Notes under the pieces: generated by a model
Told to the model about the DNA's origin: nothing
The model's input: only the letters and a program-made list of their open reading frames with translations
Database searches by the model: none
Made by a program: the position numbers and the translations under genes
In this document: positions 40,706 through 49,180 of the stretch, in pieces
Numbering within the stretch: the stretch's first letter is position 1
Layout of the letters: each line of letters begins with the position of its first letter
Origin: Devosia sp. 2618
GTDB taxonomy: Bacteria > Pseudomonadota > Alphaproteobacteria > Rhizobiales > Devosiaceae
Assembly: GCF_040546815.1 (NCBI RefSeq)
Contig: NZ_JBEPOO010000001.1
Location: forward strand, 3,968,001 to 4,032,000
Direction: 5' to 3'
DNA: 64,000 nucleotides

Positions 40706-41413
40706 TTACTTGTTTGGCGTCGCGAAGTCGGCGATGCCGCCGTGGGCGGAGGACCACTTGGCGGGTTCGTTGAGGAAGGCCTCGACTTCGTTGAGGACGC
40801 CAGCGTCGAAGTGGCCCATTTCCTTGGCGGCTTCGAGAATGTCCCACCAGGTTGCCAGATAGTGCAGCTCGACGCCGAGGTCGGCCATCAGGGTGCGGCT
40901 ATTGGGGAAGATGTCGTAGAAGAACAGCACGAAGCAGTGGTCGACGCGGGCACCGGCATCGCGCAGGGCTTCGCAGAAGTTGACCTTGCTGCGGCCGTCG
41001 GTTGCGAGGTCTTCGACCAGCAGGGTGCGCGCATTGGCGACGACTTCGCCCTCGATCTGGGCGTTGCGGCCGAAACCCTTTGGCTTCTTGCGGACATACT
41101 GCATTGGCAGCGACAGCTTGTCGGCTATCCAGGCCGCAAAGGGGATGCCAGCGGTTTCGCCGCCGGTGATGACGTCGATCGATTCATAACCGATTTCGGT
41201 GACGATCTTGTGCGCGGCGAAATCCATCAGGGCCGAACGCAGGCGCGGATAAGAGATCAGCTTGCGGCAATCGACATAGACCGGGCTGGCCCAGCCGGAA
41301 GTGAAAACGAACGGCTGTGCGGCATTGAACTGGATCGCATCGATTTCGAGCATCATGCGAGCGGTCTGTCTCGCGATGTCTTTGTGGTCTTGCGACAGGC
41401 GCAGTGGGCTCAT
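40706..41413 (-). CDS. pyrE: orotate phosphoribosyltransferase
   Basis: 235 residues. It converts orotate and PRPP to orotidine 5'-monophosphate in pyrimidine synthesis. [18 protein letters not shown] opens the fold; [11 protein letters not shown] is the dimer-loop side and [13 protein letters not shown] (131-143) the PRPP-binding loop. ATG 41413 is chosen; the frame continues above it without support. It stands next to a cluster with dihydroorotate dehydrogenase and dihydroorotase genes, but on the opposite strand, with its own promoter. Confidence 0.95.
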   Translation of the reverse strand: MSPLRLSQDHKDIARQTARMMLEIDAIQFNAAQPFVFTSGWASPVYVDCRKLISYPRLRSALMDFAAHKIVTEIGYESIDVITGGETAGIPFAAWIADKLSLPMQYVRKKPKGFGRNAQIEGEVVANARTLLVEDLATDGRSKVNFCEALRDAGARVDHCFVLFFYDIFPNSRTLMADLGVELHYLATWWDILEAAKEMGHFDAGVLNEVEAFLNEPAKWSSAHGGIADFATPNK

Positions 41414-41511
41414 GTCCGTTTCCTTACTCGGGTCAAAATAAGGTCGCGCCAAAAAGCCCCACAGGATGTAATCCTAGGCTCTGTACAGCTGATTTTGAGT
41501 GCAACCGGCTC

Positions 41512-41562
41512 GCTATAGCCTCGGCTGACCATACGCGTCAATCGCGGTCCAAGTTTTTGGAC
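41512..41562 (-). promoter_or_regulatory. pyrE promoter with GTCCAA-N4-TTGGAC site
   Basis: Read leftwards, TTGACG (41541-41536), an 18-bp spacer and TATAGC (41517-41512) form a good sigma-70 promoter for pyrE. Five bases upstream of the -35 lies the perfect palindrome GTCCAA-N4-TTGGAC (41547-41562). The same palindrome, with a four-base spacer, occurs at 47640-47655. Confidence 0.68.
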
Positions 41563-41632
41563 AAGATTACTCAAGCTGGTGTTGTGTTCTCCACACTACA
41601 GCAGTTTTGGTCTTCCCGGATGGCCTGCGCCG

Positions 41633-42520
41633 TCAGTCGTCCCGGCGCTGCGCAAGGATGGTGCGGAAGCGGTCGGCGGCGGCGCTGCCCTTCTTGGCGA
41701 TCTGCCACTGACGGGCCAGGATTTCCTCGAACGAGCGGACCGCCTCGGGAGCCGAGGTCGCGAGCGCGATGCCGGACGAGATATTGGCCTGATCGCCGAG
41801 ACGATAGGGGCTGAGGGTGACGGCGGGTGCGTCGGGCTTTTCAAAAATCTGGAAGGTCTGGGCGGGCGGCATGCCGTCGACAACGCCGATCTGGAGGCCA
41901 ATGGGCTGACGCTCCATCAGGTCGATCAGGCGCTCGATTTCGCGGCTGGCGGCGGCGCGGCGTTCTTTCTTGACCTTGTCGGGCAGATCGAATTTTCCGA
42001 CCAGACCGAAGTGCAGCATGCGCTCGACATCCTGCGTGCCGACGACGCTGACAATCGGCACGCGGCGCTTGGCGGCAGAGGCGCGGCGCTGATTGAGGAT
42101 GTCGAGGACGGTGTCGATATAGGTAATTTCGCCAGGCGTATCGGGATGGTCCTCGGGGATTGCCTCGATCAGCATCAGCCGCAGGTAGCCCATATAGTCG
42201 TCTGACAGCAGGAGCGACGACACCGGGGCAAAGTTGCCCAGCACGTGCGTGGCTTTTTCCTCGAGCTGGCGCATGCGCTCGAAGAACGAGATGGCATTGT
42301 TGTAGTATTCCACTCCCACCCCGAGCAGGGATGGGAGCGACACTTCGAGCAATTCGGAGAGGGCGTCGAGGGTCTGGATCTTGACGATTTCGCCCTTTTC
42401 CAGCCGATAGACAGCGGCGCGGGAAATACCGATTTCGGCGGCAATTTCCTCGGCCGTCAGGTTTTTGCCGAGGCGATAGGCCCGCAGGCGCAACCCGATC
42501 TCTTCAAACTGAATGGCCAT
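41633..42520 (-). CDS. XRE-family transcriptional regulator
   Basis: 295 residues. The N-terminal helix-turn-helix (about 8-62) contains IGLRLRAYRLGKNLTAEEIAAEIGISRAAVYRLEKGE. The rest, about 230 residues, is a larger domain without a cupin or other fold I can name (for example RLMLIEAIPEDHPD, IERLIDLMERQPIGLQIG). This could be a ligand-sensing region. It lies between pyrE and the divergent pyrK-pyrD-amidase-pyrC operon, so it is the best candidate for their regulator. Confidence 0.85.
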   Translation of the reverse strand: MAIQFEEIGLRLRAYRLGKNLTAEEIAAEIGISRAAVYRLEKGEIVKIQTLDALSELLEVSLPSLLGVGVEYYNNAISFFERMRQLEEKATHVLGNFAPVSSLLLSDDYMGYLRLMLIEAIPEDHPDTPGEITYIDTVLDILNQRRASAAKRRVPIVSVVGTQDVERMLHFGLVGKFDLPDKVKKERRAAASREIERLIDLMERQPIGLQIGVVDGMPPAQTFQIFEKPDAPAVTLSPYRLGDQANISSGIALATSAPEAVRSFEEILARQWQIAKKGSAAADRFRTILAQRRDD

Positions 42521-42604
42521 CGTTCCCGCTTCGTCTAAGTTTTGATACCTCAGATGTAGCGCAGGCTGGCAGCCGTTGGTAGTGCTTGTGCCGTCGACTA
42601 ACTT

Positions 42605-42928
42605 CTATTGCTGGACAGGCGCGGCCGTCAGGTCAACCAGGGCAAGCTGGTTGAGGAAGGCGAGCTGATCTGCATCGGAGCCGGCAAGGGCGCTCTGGCC
42701 GGAGGCGACCAGTTGGCGCAGGACGGTGATCGAAGCCTGAGCGAGGTCCACCGGCAGCGGCATGCCGTCGTAAAATGAGACAAACCGCGCGGCCGCTGCG
42801 TTCAGCAGCACGTAGAGCGCACTGTGTTGGTCGTCCGTGCGCTGCAGTTCTGAACACTTGCGCTGGAACTCTATGTAGGTCCCAATTCCGCCGCTCTGCT
42901 CGAGCAACCAGCTTTCAAGATTTTCCAT
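42605..42928 (-). CDS. small helical protein of unknown function
   Basis: 107 residues, MENLESWLLEQSGGIGTYI at the start, predicted mostly helical, rich in Leu, Ala and Gln, and without a signal peptide or membrane helix. It lies 84 bp upstream of the XRE gene on the same strand and is divergent from pyrK. I recognise no family. Base composition matches the neighbours, so it is likely real. Confidence 0.5.
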   Translation of the reverse strand: MENLESWLLEQSGGIGTYIEFQRKCSELQRTDDQHSALYVLLNAAAARFVSFYDGMPLPVDLAQASITVLRQLVASGQSALAGSDADQLAFLNQLALVDLTAAPVQQ

Positions 42929-43164
42929 CTTCGTCTCCCATCCGCCTGTGCGGCAGACTAAGTGCTGTAAAAGAGATTTGTATCAAAACGGAGACTGAAG
43001 GAAAAGAGGGGCGAGGCTGCGGTTTGGCGAAAAATTTGACATTGCGCCACGCCTGACGGCCTCAATGCCGAAATTACTATTGATTATCAGTGTGTAAGAT
43101 CAGGCGCAGGCTGGAGTTTGGCATCGGGTCCCCTGTCGCCGCAGAACTGTCCGCATCGCCGCCC

Positions 43165-43207
43165 GCTTGACAATTCCCTGAAATCCCGCTCAATCTCAAA
43201 ATTGAGA
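43165..43207 (+). promoter_or_regulatory. promoter module upstream of pyrK
   Basis: The 382-bp gap before pyrK contains GCTTGACAAT (43165-43174) followed by TCCCTGAAATC, then the inverted repeat TCTCAA-AA-TTGAGA (43194-43207) about where the -10 and start would be. The same GCTTGACAAT ... TCCCT ... AAATC ... ATCTCAA order is found at 47580-47617 before the ABC transporter. The rest of the gap shows no gene. Confidence 0.55.
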
Positions 43208-43310
43208 CAACGCGGTGGTTTGTGCCGTTTACGGAACCTTCTGGCCAAATTGAAGCTGCCCGACAGGGGTGGCGACTGTTGAGCCGGGGAGCGATTCACA
43301 AGGGTTTTCA

Positions 43311-44156
43311 ATGCAGTCCATGCTTGCGCCATCGGTTCATGACAGCTCTGCGCCGCAGGGTGATGTCGATGATGTGGTCGCGACTGTGGTGTCGCATCAG
43401 CGGGTCAATGCCGAATACAATCTGCTGGTGCTGGCCGCGCAGGCGCCGGCCTGCAATGCGGTGGCCGGGCAGTTCTTCAATCTCGAATGTCCTTCTGACG
43501 GGGATGATCAGCCGTTCTTCCGTCGGCCGATGAGCACCTACAAGGCCGATCCGGTTCGCGGCGAGGTCGAGTTTTTGTACAAGGTCACCGGCGCGGGGAC
43601 GCGCGGCCTGGCAACCCTCAACGCAGGCGACGAGATGCGGATCCTTGGTCCGCTTGGTCATGGCTTCACGCTCGATCCGGCATGGAAAAATATCGTTATT
43701 CTGGGGCGCGGCGTTGGCTTGGCGACCCTGGCCCCGCTGGCCGAACTGGCGGCAGCAAATGGCGTTGGCGTGACCGCGATCATCAGCGCCCGTGGGCCTG
43801 AGCAGGTGATGTCGGTCGAACGGTTTTCGGCGCTCGGTGCGCGCATCGAGACGGTGCTCGACAGCGATGGCAGTAGCGCGCCAGATAATGTCGAGGCGGT
43901 GCTGCGCGCGCTGCACGGGCAGGGCTATGCCGATGCGCTGTTCACCTGTGGCTCGAACCGGCTGATGCTGCTGATGCAGCGCCTTGGGGCTGAACTGAAC
44001 ATTCCGGGGCAGGTGGCCATGGAGCAACATATGGCCTGCGGGCTGGGCATGTGCTTCTGCTGCGTGCGCAATTTCAAGGTTGGCGACAAGGTCGACAGTC
44101 GACGCGTCTGTTGGGATGGTCCGGTATTCGATCTGCAGGAGGCGCTCTCTTGGTAG
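43311..44156 (+). CDS. pyrK: dihydroorotate dehydrogenase electron-transfer subunit (PyrK-like)
   Basis: 281 residues. It is the FAD and 2Fe-2S partner that links class 1B PyrD to NAD(H). The FAD motif is FFRRPMST (69-76), the NAD-binding turn is GRGVGLATLAPLAE (132-145), and the 2Fe-2S cysteines are C243, C248, C251 and C267 in CGLGMCFCC and onward. ATG 43311 has AAGGG upstream. It overlaps pyrD by 7 bp. A class 1B pair is unusual here because alphaproteobacteria normally use the membrane class 2 enzyme for synthesis; that points to a different role. Confidence 0.9.
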   Translation: MQSMLAPSVHDSSAPQGDVDDVVATVVSHQRVNAEYNLLVLAAQAPACNAVAGQFFNLECPSDGDDQPFFRRPMSTYKADPVRGEVEFLYKVTGAGTRGLATLNAGDEMRILGPLGHGFTLDPAWKNIVILGRGVGLATLAPLAELAAANGVGVTAIISARGPEQVMSVERFSALGARIETVLDSDGSSAPDNVEAVLRALHGQGYADALFTCGSNRLMLLMQRLGAELNIPGQVAMEQHMACGLGMCFCCVRNFKVGDKVDSRRVCWDGPVFDLQEALSW

Positions 44157-45091
44157 TCGATCTCAGCGTCAATGTTGGCGGGCTGAAGCTGGCCAATCCG
44201 GTGATGCCGGCGTCAGGCACGTTTGCCGAAGGGCTGGCGGGCGTGATCGCCTTCGACAGTCTTGGCGCGATGGTAACCAAGACCATTACGGCTGAGCTGC
44301 GTGGGGGCAATCCAACGCCACGCGTGGCCGAAGTGCGCAATGGCATGCTCAATTCGATCGGTATTCCGTCCAAGGGCATCACCTATTTTCTCGAGCAAAC
44401 GCTGCCGTTCTATCGGCAGTTCAACAGTCCGCTGGTGGTCAGCATTTCGGCGCCCACCATGGATGCGTTTGCCGAGGCGGCTGCGCTGCTCGATGTCGAT
44501 GGCATCGCGGCCATCGAAGCCAATATTTCGTGCCCCAATATCGAAGAAGACGGCAAGGCGTTCGCCATGAACGCGGTTTCGACCAGCCAAGTGGTGACCC
44601 GCCTGCGGGCCGCGACCTCCAAGCCGATCTGGGCCAAGCTGACACCCAACACCGGCGATATTTCGAGCGTGGCGCGCGCGGCCGAAGAAGCAGGTGCCGA
44701 TGCGCTGGTGGTGGCCAATACCATCCTCGCCATGTCGATCGATATCGAAAGCTTCCGCCCGACGCTGGGCAATATCATGGGCGGCATGTCGGGCCCGGCG
44801 GTCAAGCCGATCCTCGTGCGCATGACCCATCAATGCGCCAAGGCCGTGCGCATCCCGATCATCGGCTGCGGTGGCATTTCGACGACCGAAGACGCGGTCG
44901 AATATATGTTGGCTGGCGCGACGGCGGTGCAGGTTGGCACGGCGACCTTCCTCCGCCCCAAGGCGATGATCGAGATCATTGCGGGTCTGTCGACGTTCTG
45001 CGCGCGCAAGGGCATTGGCCGGGTGGCCGAGTTGACCGGCGCCGTGGTGGAACTTGATATGGAAATGAGTGCATCGGAGGCGTTGCCGTGA
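44150..45091 (+). CDS. pyrD: dihydroorotate dehydrogenase, class 1B catalytic subunit
   Basis: 313 residues from TTG 44150, which has a perfect AGGAGG seven bases upstream. It interconverts dihydroorotate and orotate on FMN. It has SLGAMVTKTIT (K44), PTPRVAEV, GMLNSIG and the active-site loop NISCPN with C128, the cysteine base of class 1 enzymes. Class 2 enzymes have serine and an N-terminal helix, which are absent. No ferredoxin domain of dihydropyrimidine dehydrogenase is fused. Overlaps pyrK (7 bp) and the amidase (GTGA). Confidence 0.92.
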   Translation: MVVDLSVNVGGLKLANPVMPASGTFAEGLAGVIAFDSLGAMVTKTITAELRGGNPTPRVAEVRNGMLNSIGIPSKGITYFLEQTLPFYRQFNSPLVVSISAPTMDAFAEAAALLDVDGIAAIEANISCPNIEEDGKAFAMNAVSTSQVVTRLRAATSKPIWAKLTPNTGDISSVARAAEEAGADALVVANTILAMSIDIESFRPTLGNIMGGMSGPAVKPILVRMTHQCAKAVRIPIIGCGGISTTEDAVEYMLAGATAVQVGTATFLRPKAMIEIIAGLSTFCARKGIGRVAELTGAVVELDMEMSASEALP

Positions 45092-46383
45092 GCCTCACCA
45101 CGTCGATTGCCAACAGCAATGATCTGGCGCCCGAAGACCTGGCGCAGTTGCTCTTTGACCGGCTGACCGCCGAGACCTTCGATGGCGTTGGTATCACCCG
45201 CGAATGCTATGCCGATGGCGAGAATGCCGCGCTGGCGATTTTCCGCACGGTGGCCGAGGATTTTGGCCTCGTGACCGATATCGACCCCGCCGGCAATCTG
45301 ATTTTCCGCTCGGCGCATGACGATGGCGTGCAGCCCGCACACTATACTGGCTCGCATGCCGACTCGGTGGTGCAGGGTGGCAATTTCGACGGCGCGGCCG
45401 GCATCATTGCGGGGTTGCTCTGCCTGATCAAAATCAACCGCAGCGAGACGCGGCTGCGCAAGCCGGTGCGCGTTATCGCGCTGCGGGGCGAGGAAAGCTC
45501 GTTTTATGGGCGTGCCAATATCGGTTCGCGCGCCTTGTTCGGACAGTTGCAGCCGGCCGATCTGGCAGCCAAGTCGCGTGGCGTGGGGCGCACGCTGGGC
45601 GAGGCCATGGCCTCTGTTGGTATCGATGTCGGTCCGATCAGCCGCTCCGAGACGCTGTTTGATCCGCGTCAGGCGCTGAGCTATCTCGAACTGCATATCG
45701 AGCAGGGCCCGGTAATGATCGCGCGCAACCTGCCGACGAGCGTCGTCACCGGCATTCGTGGCAATGTGCGGCATCGACGGATTGTCTGCGTTGGCGAGGC
45801 TGGGCATTCGGGCGCGGTGCCACGTTGGCTGCGCAAGGATGCGGTGTTTGCTTTTGCCGATCTGATCCAGCGGCTCGATGAGCACTGGCAGATCCTGCTG
45901 CAGCGCGGGCTCGATCTGGTGATCACTTCGGGCATCGTTTCGACCGAACCGGACGAGCACTCGATCAGCCGAATCCCGGGCGAAGTCGCGTTCAGCTTTG
46001 AGATTCGCAGCCAGAGCCACGATACGCTCGAGGCGTTCTATCAATTGTTCCGCGCAGAATGTCGCACCATCTCTGCCCTGCGCTCAGTGCAATTCGAGTT
46101 CGACGAGCGGGTCGATACCGAACCGGCGCGCATGGACCCGGCCATCATCGCCAAGCTGACGGCTGCCTCCGAAGCCCTTGGTCTTACAACTGAATTGATC
46201 CCGAGCGGCGCCGGACATGATGCTGCAGTGTTCTCCAATGCCGGTATTCCGTCCGGCATGATTTTTGTGCGCAACGCCAACGGGTCGCACAATCCGCAGG
46301 AGCAGATGGAAATCGCGGACTTCATGGTTGGCGTCGATGTGCTGTATCACGCGCTGATCAGCGAATCGGAACCCGTAACATGA
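45088..46383 (+). CDS. M20-family N-carbamoyl-amino acid hydrolase
   Basis: 431 residues from GTG 45088. It belongs to the allantoate/carbamoylase branch of M20 metallopeptidases. Metal ligands are H90 (GSHADS), D101 (GGNFDG), E135/E136 (RGEES), H203 (ELHIEQGP) and the histidine of SHNPQE near the end. These enzymes cleave N-carbamoyl groups to give the amine, CO2 and ammonia. Between PyrD and dihydroorotase, carbamoyl-aspartate (ureidosuccinate) is the most likely substrate; N-carbamoyl-beta-alanine is the alternative. It overlaps both neighbours. Confidence 0.88.
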   Translation: MSLTTSIANSNDLAPEDLAQLLFDRLTAETFDGVGITRECYADGENAALAIFRTVAEDFGLVTDIDPAGNLIFRSAHDDGVQPAHYTGSHADSVVQGGNFDGAAGIIAGLLCLIKINRSETRLRKPVRVIALRGEESSFYGRANIGSRALFGQLQPADLAAKSRGVGRTLGEAMASVGIDVGPISRSETLFDPRQALSYLELHIEQGPVMIARNLPTSVVTGIRGNVRHRRIVCVGEAGHSGAVPRWLRKDAVFAFADLIQRLDEHWQILLQRGLDLVITSGIVSTEPDEHSISRIPGEVAFSFEIRSQSHDTLEAFYQLFRAECRTISALRSVQFEFDERVDTEPARMDPAIIAKLTAASEALGLTTELIPSGAGHDAAVFSNAGIPSGMIFVRNANGSHNPQEQMEIADFMVGVDVLYHALISESEPVT

Positions 46384-47438
46384 CCAACCTCACCTTCCGC
46401 CGCCCCGATGATTGGCACGTGCATTTCCGCGATGGCGCGGTGCTGCAGCATGTGGTGCCACTGACCGCTCGCCAGTTTGCGCGCGCCATCGTCATGCCCA
46501 ATCTGGCGCCGCCTGTGACGACAGCCGCTGATGCCGCCGCCTATCGCGAGCGAATTCTGGCAGCGCTGCCGCCAGGTGTCGATTTCCAGCCGTTGATGAC
46601 CTGCTATCTGACCGACCATACCGATGCGTCCGATCTGATTGCCGGGTTCCGCGACGGCATCTTTACGGCGGCCAAGCTTTATCCGGCTCACGCCACGACC
46701 AATTCGGCGCATGGTGTCAGCTCGATCGACAAGATCCAGGCGGTGCTCGACGCTATGGCCGAGTTCGGCATGCCGCTGCTGGTGCATGGCGAAATCACGC
46801 GCAGGGAAGTCGATCTGTTCGACCGCGAGAAGTACTTCATCGATGAAGTGCTGACGCCATTGCTGCGGCGCCATCCGACGCTGCGCGTGGTGATGGAGCA
46901 CATTACCACCGAAGACGGCGCGCAGGTCGTTGCGTCCTATCCCGAGCGGATGGGCGCGACCATCACGCCACAGCATCTGCTCTACAATCGCAACGCGATG
47001 TTTGAGGGTGGGTTGCGGCCGCACCTTTATTGCCTGCCGGTGCTCAAGCGCCGCAAGCACCAGTTGGCGCTGCGCAAGGCGGCAACGTCGGGGCTGTCCA
47101 ACTATTTCCTTGGGACCGACTCCGCACCGCATCTGCGCCACCTCAAGGAGGCCTCGTGCGGTTGCGCTGGTGTGTTCAGCGCGCCGGTCGCCATCGAAGC
47201 CTATTTGCATGTTTTTGCCGAAGAAAACGCCCTCGACAAGTTCGAGGCCTTTGCCTCGCTGAACGGGCCGACCTTCTACAAAATGGCGCCGAACGAGGAA
47301 CGCGTCACCTATACGCTGACGCCGGGTGAGACTGTTTCCAATGTGAAGATCGACGATGCCGGCGAGTTGGTGAGCCTGTTCTCGGGCGAAACCCCCTCCT
47401 GGCGGGCACTGGCCGATGCGCTGGAGCCGGGCAAATAA
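46380..47438 (+). CDS. pyrC: dihydroorotase, PyrC (E. coli class) type
   Basis: 352 residues. It interconverts dihydroorotate and carbamoyl-aspartate. RRPDDWHVHFRDG gives H13 and H15; K99 in AAKLYP is the carboxylated lysine; H136 (LLVHGE), H174 (VMEHIT) and D247 (LGTDSAPH) complete the two-zinc site. Length and motifs match the E. coli PyrC class, not the longer dihydropyrimidinase-like class. The ATG overlaps the amidase stop (ATGA). Confidence 0.94.
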   Translation: MTNLTFRRPDDWHVHFRDGAVLQHVVPLTARQFARAIVMPNLAPPVTTAADAAAYRERILAALPPGVDFQPLMTCYLTDHTDASDLIAGFRDGIFTAAKLYPAHATTNSAHGVSSIDKIQAVLDAMAEFGMPLLVHGEITRREVDLFDREKYFIDEVLTPLLRRHPTLRVVMEHITTEDGAQVVASYPERMGATITPQHLLYNRNAMFEGGLRPHLYCLPVLKRRKHQLALRKAATSGLSNYFLGTDSAPHLRHLKEASCGCAGVFSAPVAIEAYLHVFAEENALDKFEAFASLNGPTFYKMAPNEERVTYTLTPGETVSNVKIDDAGELVSLFSGETPSWRALADALEPGK

Positions 47439-47579
47439 TGAGCCCCTGCATCGACTTAACCACAATCGCAAAATCAGCCGCCGTCGGGGCGGCTGGAAAG
47501 CGCCGCGCTGTGGGCCTTTCAGGCCTGTGCACAAGCGCTCTAAGGGCCTGCGCTATCTTGTCAGACCGGGCCCTGCAGG

Positions 47580-47656
47580 GCTTGACAATATCCCTAAATC
47601 GACGGCCATTATCTCAATAATTATATGAAAGGCCATTTTGTCCAATTTTTTGGACA
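47580..47656 (+). promoter_or_regulatory. transporter promoter module with GTCCAA-N4-TTGGAC operator
   Basis: GCTTGACAATATCCCTAAATC (47580-47600), then ATCTCAA at 47611, repeat the pattern at 43165-43199. Further on, TGTCCAA-TTTT-TTGGACA (47639-47656) is a perfect palindrome containing the element also found at 41547-41562. It ends 26 bp before the ATG at 47682, a position that suits repression or control of translation. Confidence 0.62.
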
Positions 47657-47681
47657 GACTGGCGATCTGGAGTGGAATGCC

Positions 47682-48431
47682 ATGGTGCTTGTTCAAGCAA
47701 AGGATGTCGCAAAGACGTTTCTGTCGCGCAACGGCGAAACCGTCGAGGCTTTGGCGCCAACATCGATCGACATCCGTGAGGGCGAGTTCCTCAGCCTGAT
47801 CGGCCCATCGGGTTGCGGCAAGTCGACCTTGCTGCGCATCCTGGCCGGGCTGATCAAGCCAAGCGGTGGTACGCTTGAGTGGAAGAACGGCGCCCCCACC
47901 AAGGGCAATGATATCGGCTTCGTGTTTCAGGAAGCTGTGCTGCTGCCCTGGCTGAACATTCTGGACAATGTCCGCTTCCCGCTCGATGCCTTTGGTACCC
48001 CGCGCAAGGATGGCGATGAGCAGGCCCGTCAGATGCTGGCGCTGGTCGGTCTCAAGGACTTTGCCAAGGCCCTGCCAAAGGAGCTTTCCGGCGGCATGCG
48101 CCAGCGCGCTGCGATTGCCCGCGCTCTGGTCTATCGTCCGCGCGTCGTGTTGATGGACGAGCCGTTTGGCGCGCTCGATCTGCTCACCCGTGATCGGATG
48201 AATGACGAGCTGCTCCAGATCCGTCAGGAAGTCGGCGCGACCATCGTTTTCGTGACCCACTCGATCGAAGAAGCTGCCTATCTCTCTGACCGCGTTGCGG
48301 TGATGTCGGCCCGTCCAGGCCGTATCCGCGCCGTACACACGATCGACCTGCCCAAGCCGCGCTCGGAAGCGACCAAAGACCTCGCCGAGTTCTACACGTG
48401 GCTGTCGACGCTGCGGAAGGAACTGAAATGA
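47682..48431 (+). CDS. ABC transporter ATP-binding protein, NitT/TauT type
   Basis: 249 residues. Walker A GPSGCGKST, signature LSGGMRQR, Walker B VVLMDEPFGALD and the switch histidine in FVTHSIEEA are intact. The length and C-terminus match the SsuB/TauB/ThiZ group. ATG 47682 follows GGAGTGG. It overlaps the permease gene (ATGA) and should power both permeases at 48428 and 51047. Together with the binding protein at 49982 it forms a heteromeric importer. Confidence 0.93.
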   Translation: MVLVQAKDVAKTFLSRNGETVEALAPTSIDIREGEFLSLIGPSGCGKSTLLRILAGLIKPSGGTLEWKNGAPTKGNDIGFVFQEAVLLPWLNILDNVRFPLDAFGTPRKDGDEQARQMLALVGLKDFAKALPKELSGGMRQRAAIARALVYRPRVVLMDEPFGALDLLTRDRMNDELLQIRQEVGATIVFVTHSIEEAAYLSDRVAVMSARPGRIRAVHTIDLPKPRSEATKDLAEFYTWLSTLRKELK

Positions 48432-49180
48432 GCCTTCTCACTTCCCGCCCGGTCATGGCGGTCTTTACAACGCTGATCCTGATCGCAGCGTGGTGGGGCT
48501 ATGTGACGGCGTTCAACGTACCGCCATTTATCCTTCCGCCGCCACAGGCCGTGTTTGCTGAACTGGTTCGCCTGTTCGGCACGGGCGCCATCTGGCCGCA
48601 TCTGGGCCATACGCTGGGCATCATCGTTGCCGGTTTCGCGCTGGGTTCGCTCGGCGGGTTCGGCCTCGGCTTCATCCTTGCCAAGTCGCCGCGGATCGAG
48701 CGCATCGTCGCGCCGTATCTGTTGTTCTTCCAGACCGCGCCCAAGATCGCTCTGGCACCGCTGTTCATCCTGTGGTTCGGCCTTGGCCTCACCTCCAAGA
48801 TCGTGCTGACCGTGTCGCTGGTGTTCTTCCCGGTTATGATCGGCACCATTCTGGGCCTGCGTTCGGTTTCGACCAATCTGCAGAACTTCTGCGATATCCT
48901 AAAGCTCAGCCGCTGGCAGCGCCTGCGTCTGGTTGAACTGCCAGCCGCCGTTCCGGAAATCTTTGCTGGCCTCAAGGTCGGCGCTATCCAGGCAACCATT
49001 GGCGCCATTCTGGCCGAGTGGCTGTCGGGTGGCACGGGCCTTGGCTATCTGATGGTTTTTGCCGGCACGACTTACAAAGCGCCGCTGCTGTTTGCCATGG
49101 TGCTGGTCACCTCGGCGCTCGGCATCCTGATCTACCAGACGCTGGCGCTGGCCGAGAAGTGGTTGCTGTCATGGCGCTAG
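48428..49180 (+). CDS. ABC transporter permease, NitT/TauT type (first)
   Basis: 250 residues with about six transmembrane helices. The coupling-helix region contains LKLSRWQRLRLVELPAAVPEIFAGLKVG, matching the EAA loop of SsuC/TauC/ThiX. It is paralogous to the permease at 51047. Its last 10 bp overlap the nucleoside phosphorylase gene, a tight link between import and the enzyme. Confidence 0.93.
   Translation: MSLLTSRPVMAVFTTLILIAAWWGYVTAFNVPPFILPPPQAVFAELVRLFGTGAIWPHLGHTLGIIVAGFALGSLGGFGLGFILAKSPRIERIVAPYLLFFQTAPKIALAPLFILWFGLGLTSKIVLTVSLVFFPVMIGTILGLRSVSTNLQNFCDILKLSRWQRLRLVELPAAVPEIFAGLKVGAIQATIGAILAEWLSGGTGLGYLMVFAGTTYKAPLLFAMVLVTSALGILIYQTLALAEKWLLSWR

Noticed and set aside
44150..45091. 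PyrD-like protein as dihydropyrimidine dehydrogenase (PreA/PydA)
   Set aside because: The chain has 313 residues without the C-terminal ferredoxin domain, and its partner is PyrK-like rather than GltD-like; the neighbouring ring-opening enzyme is dihydroorotase, not dihydropyrimidinase.
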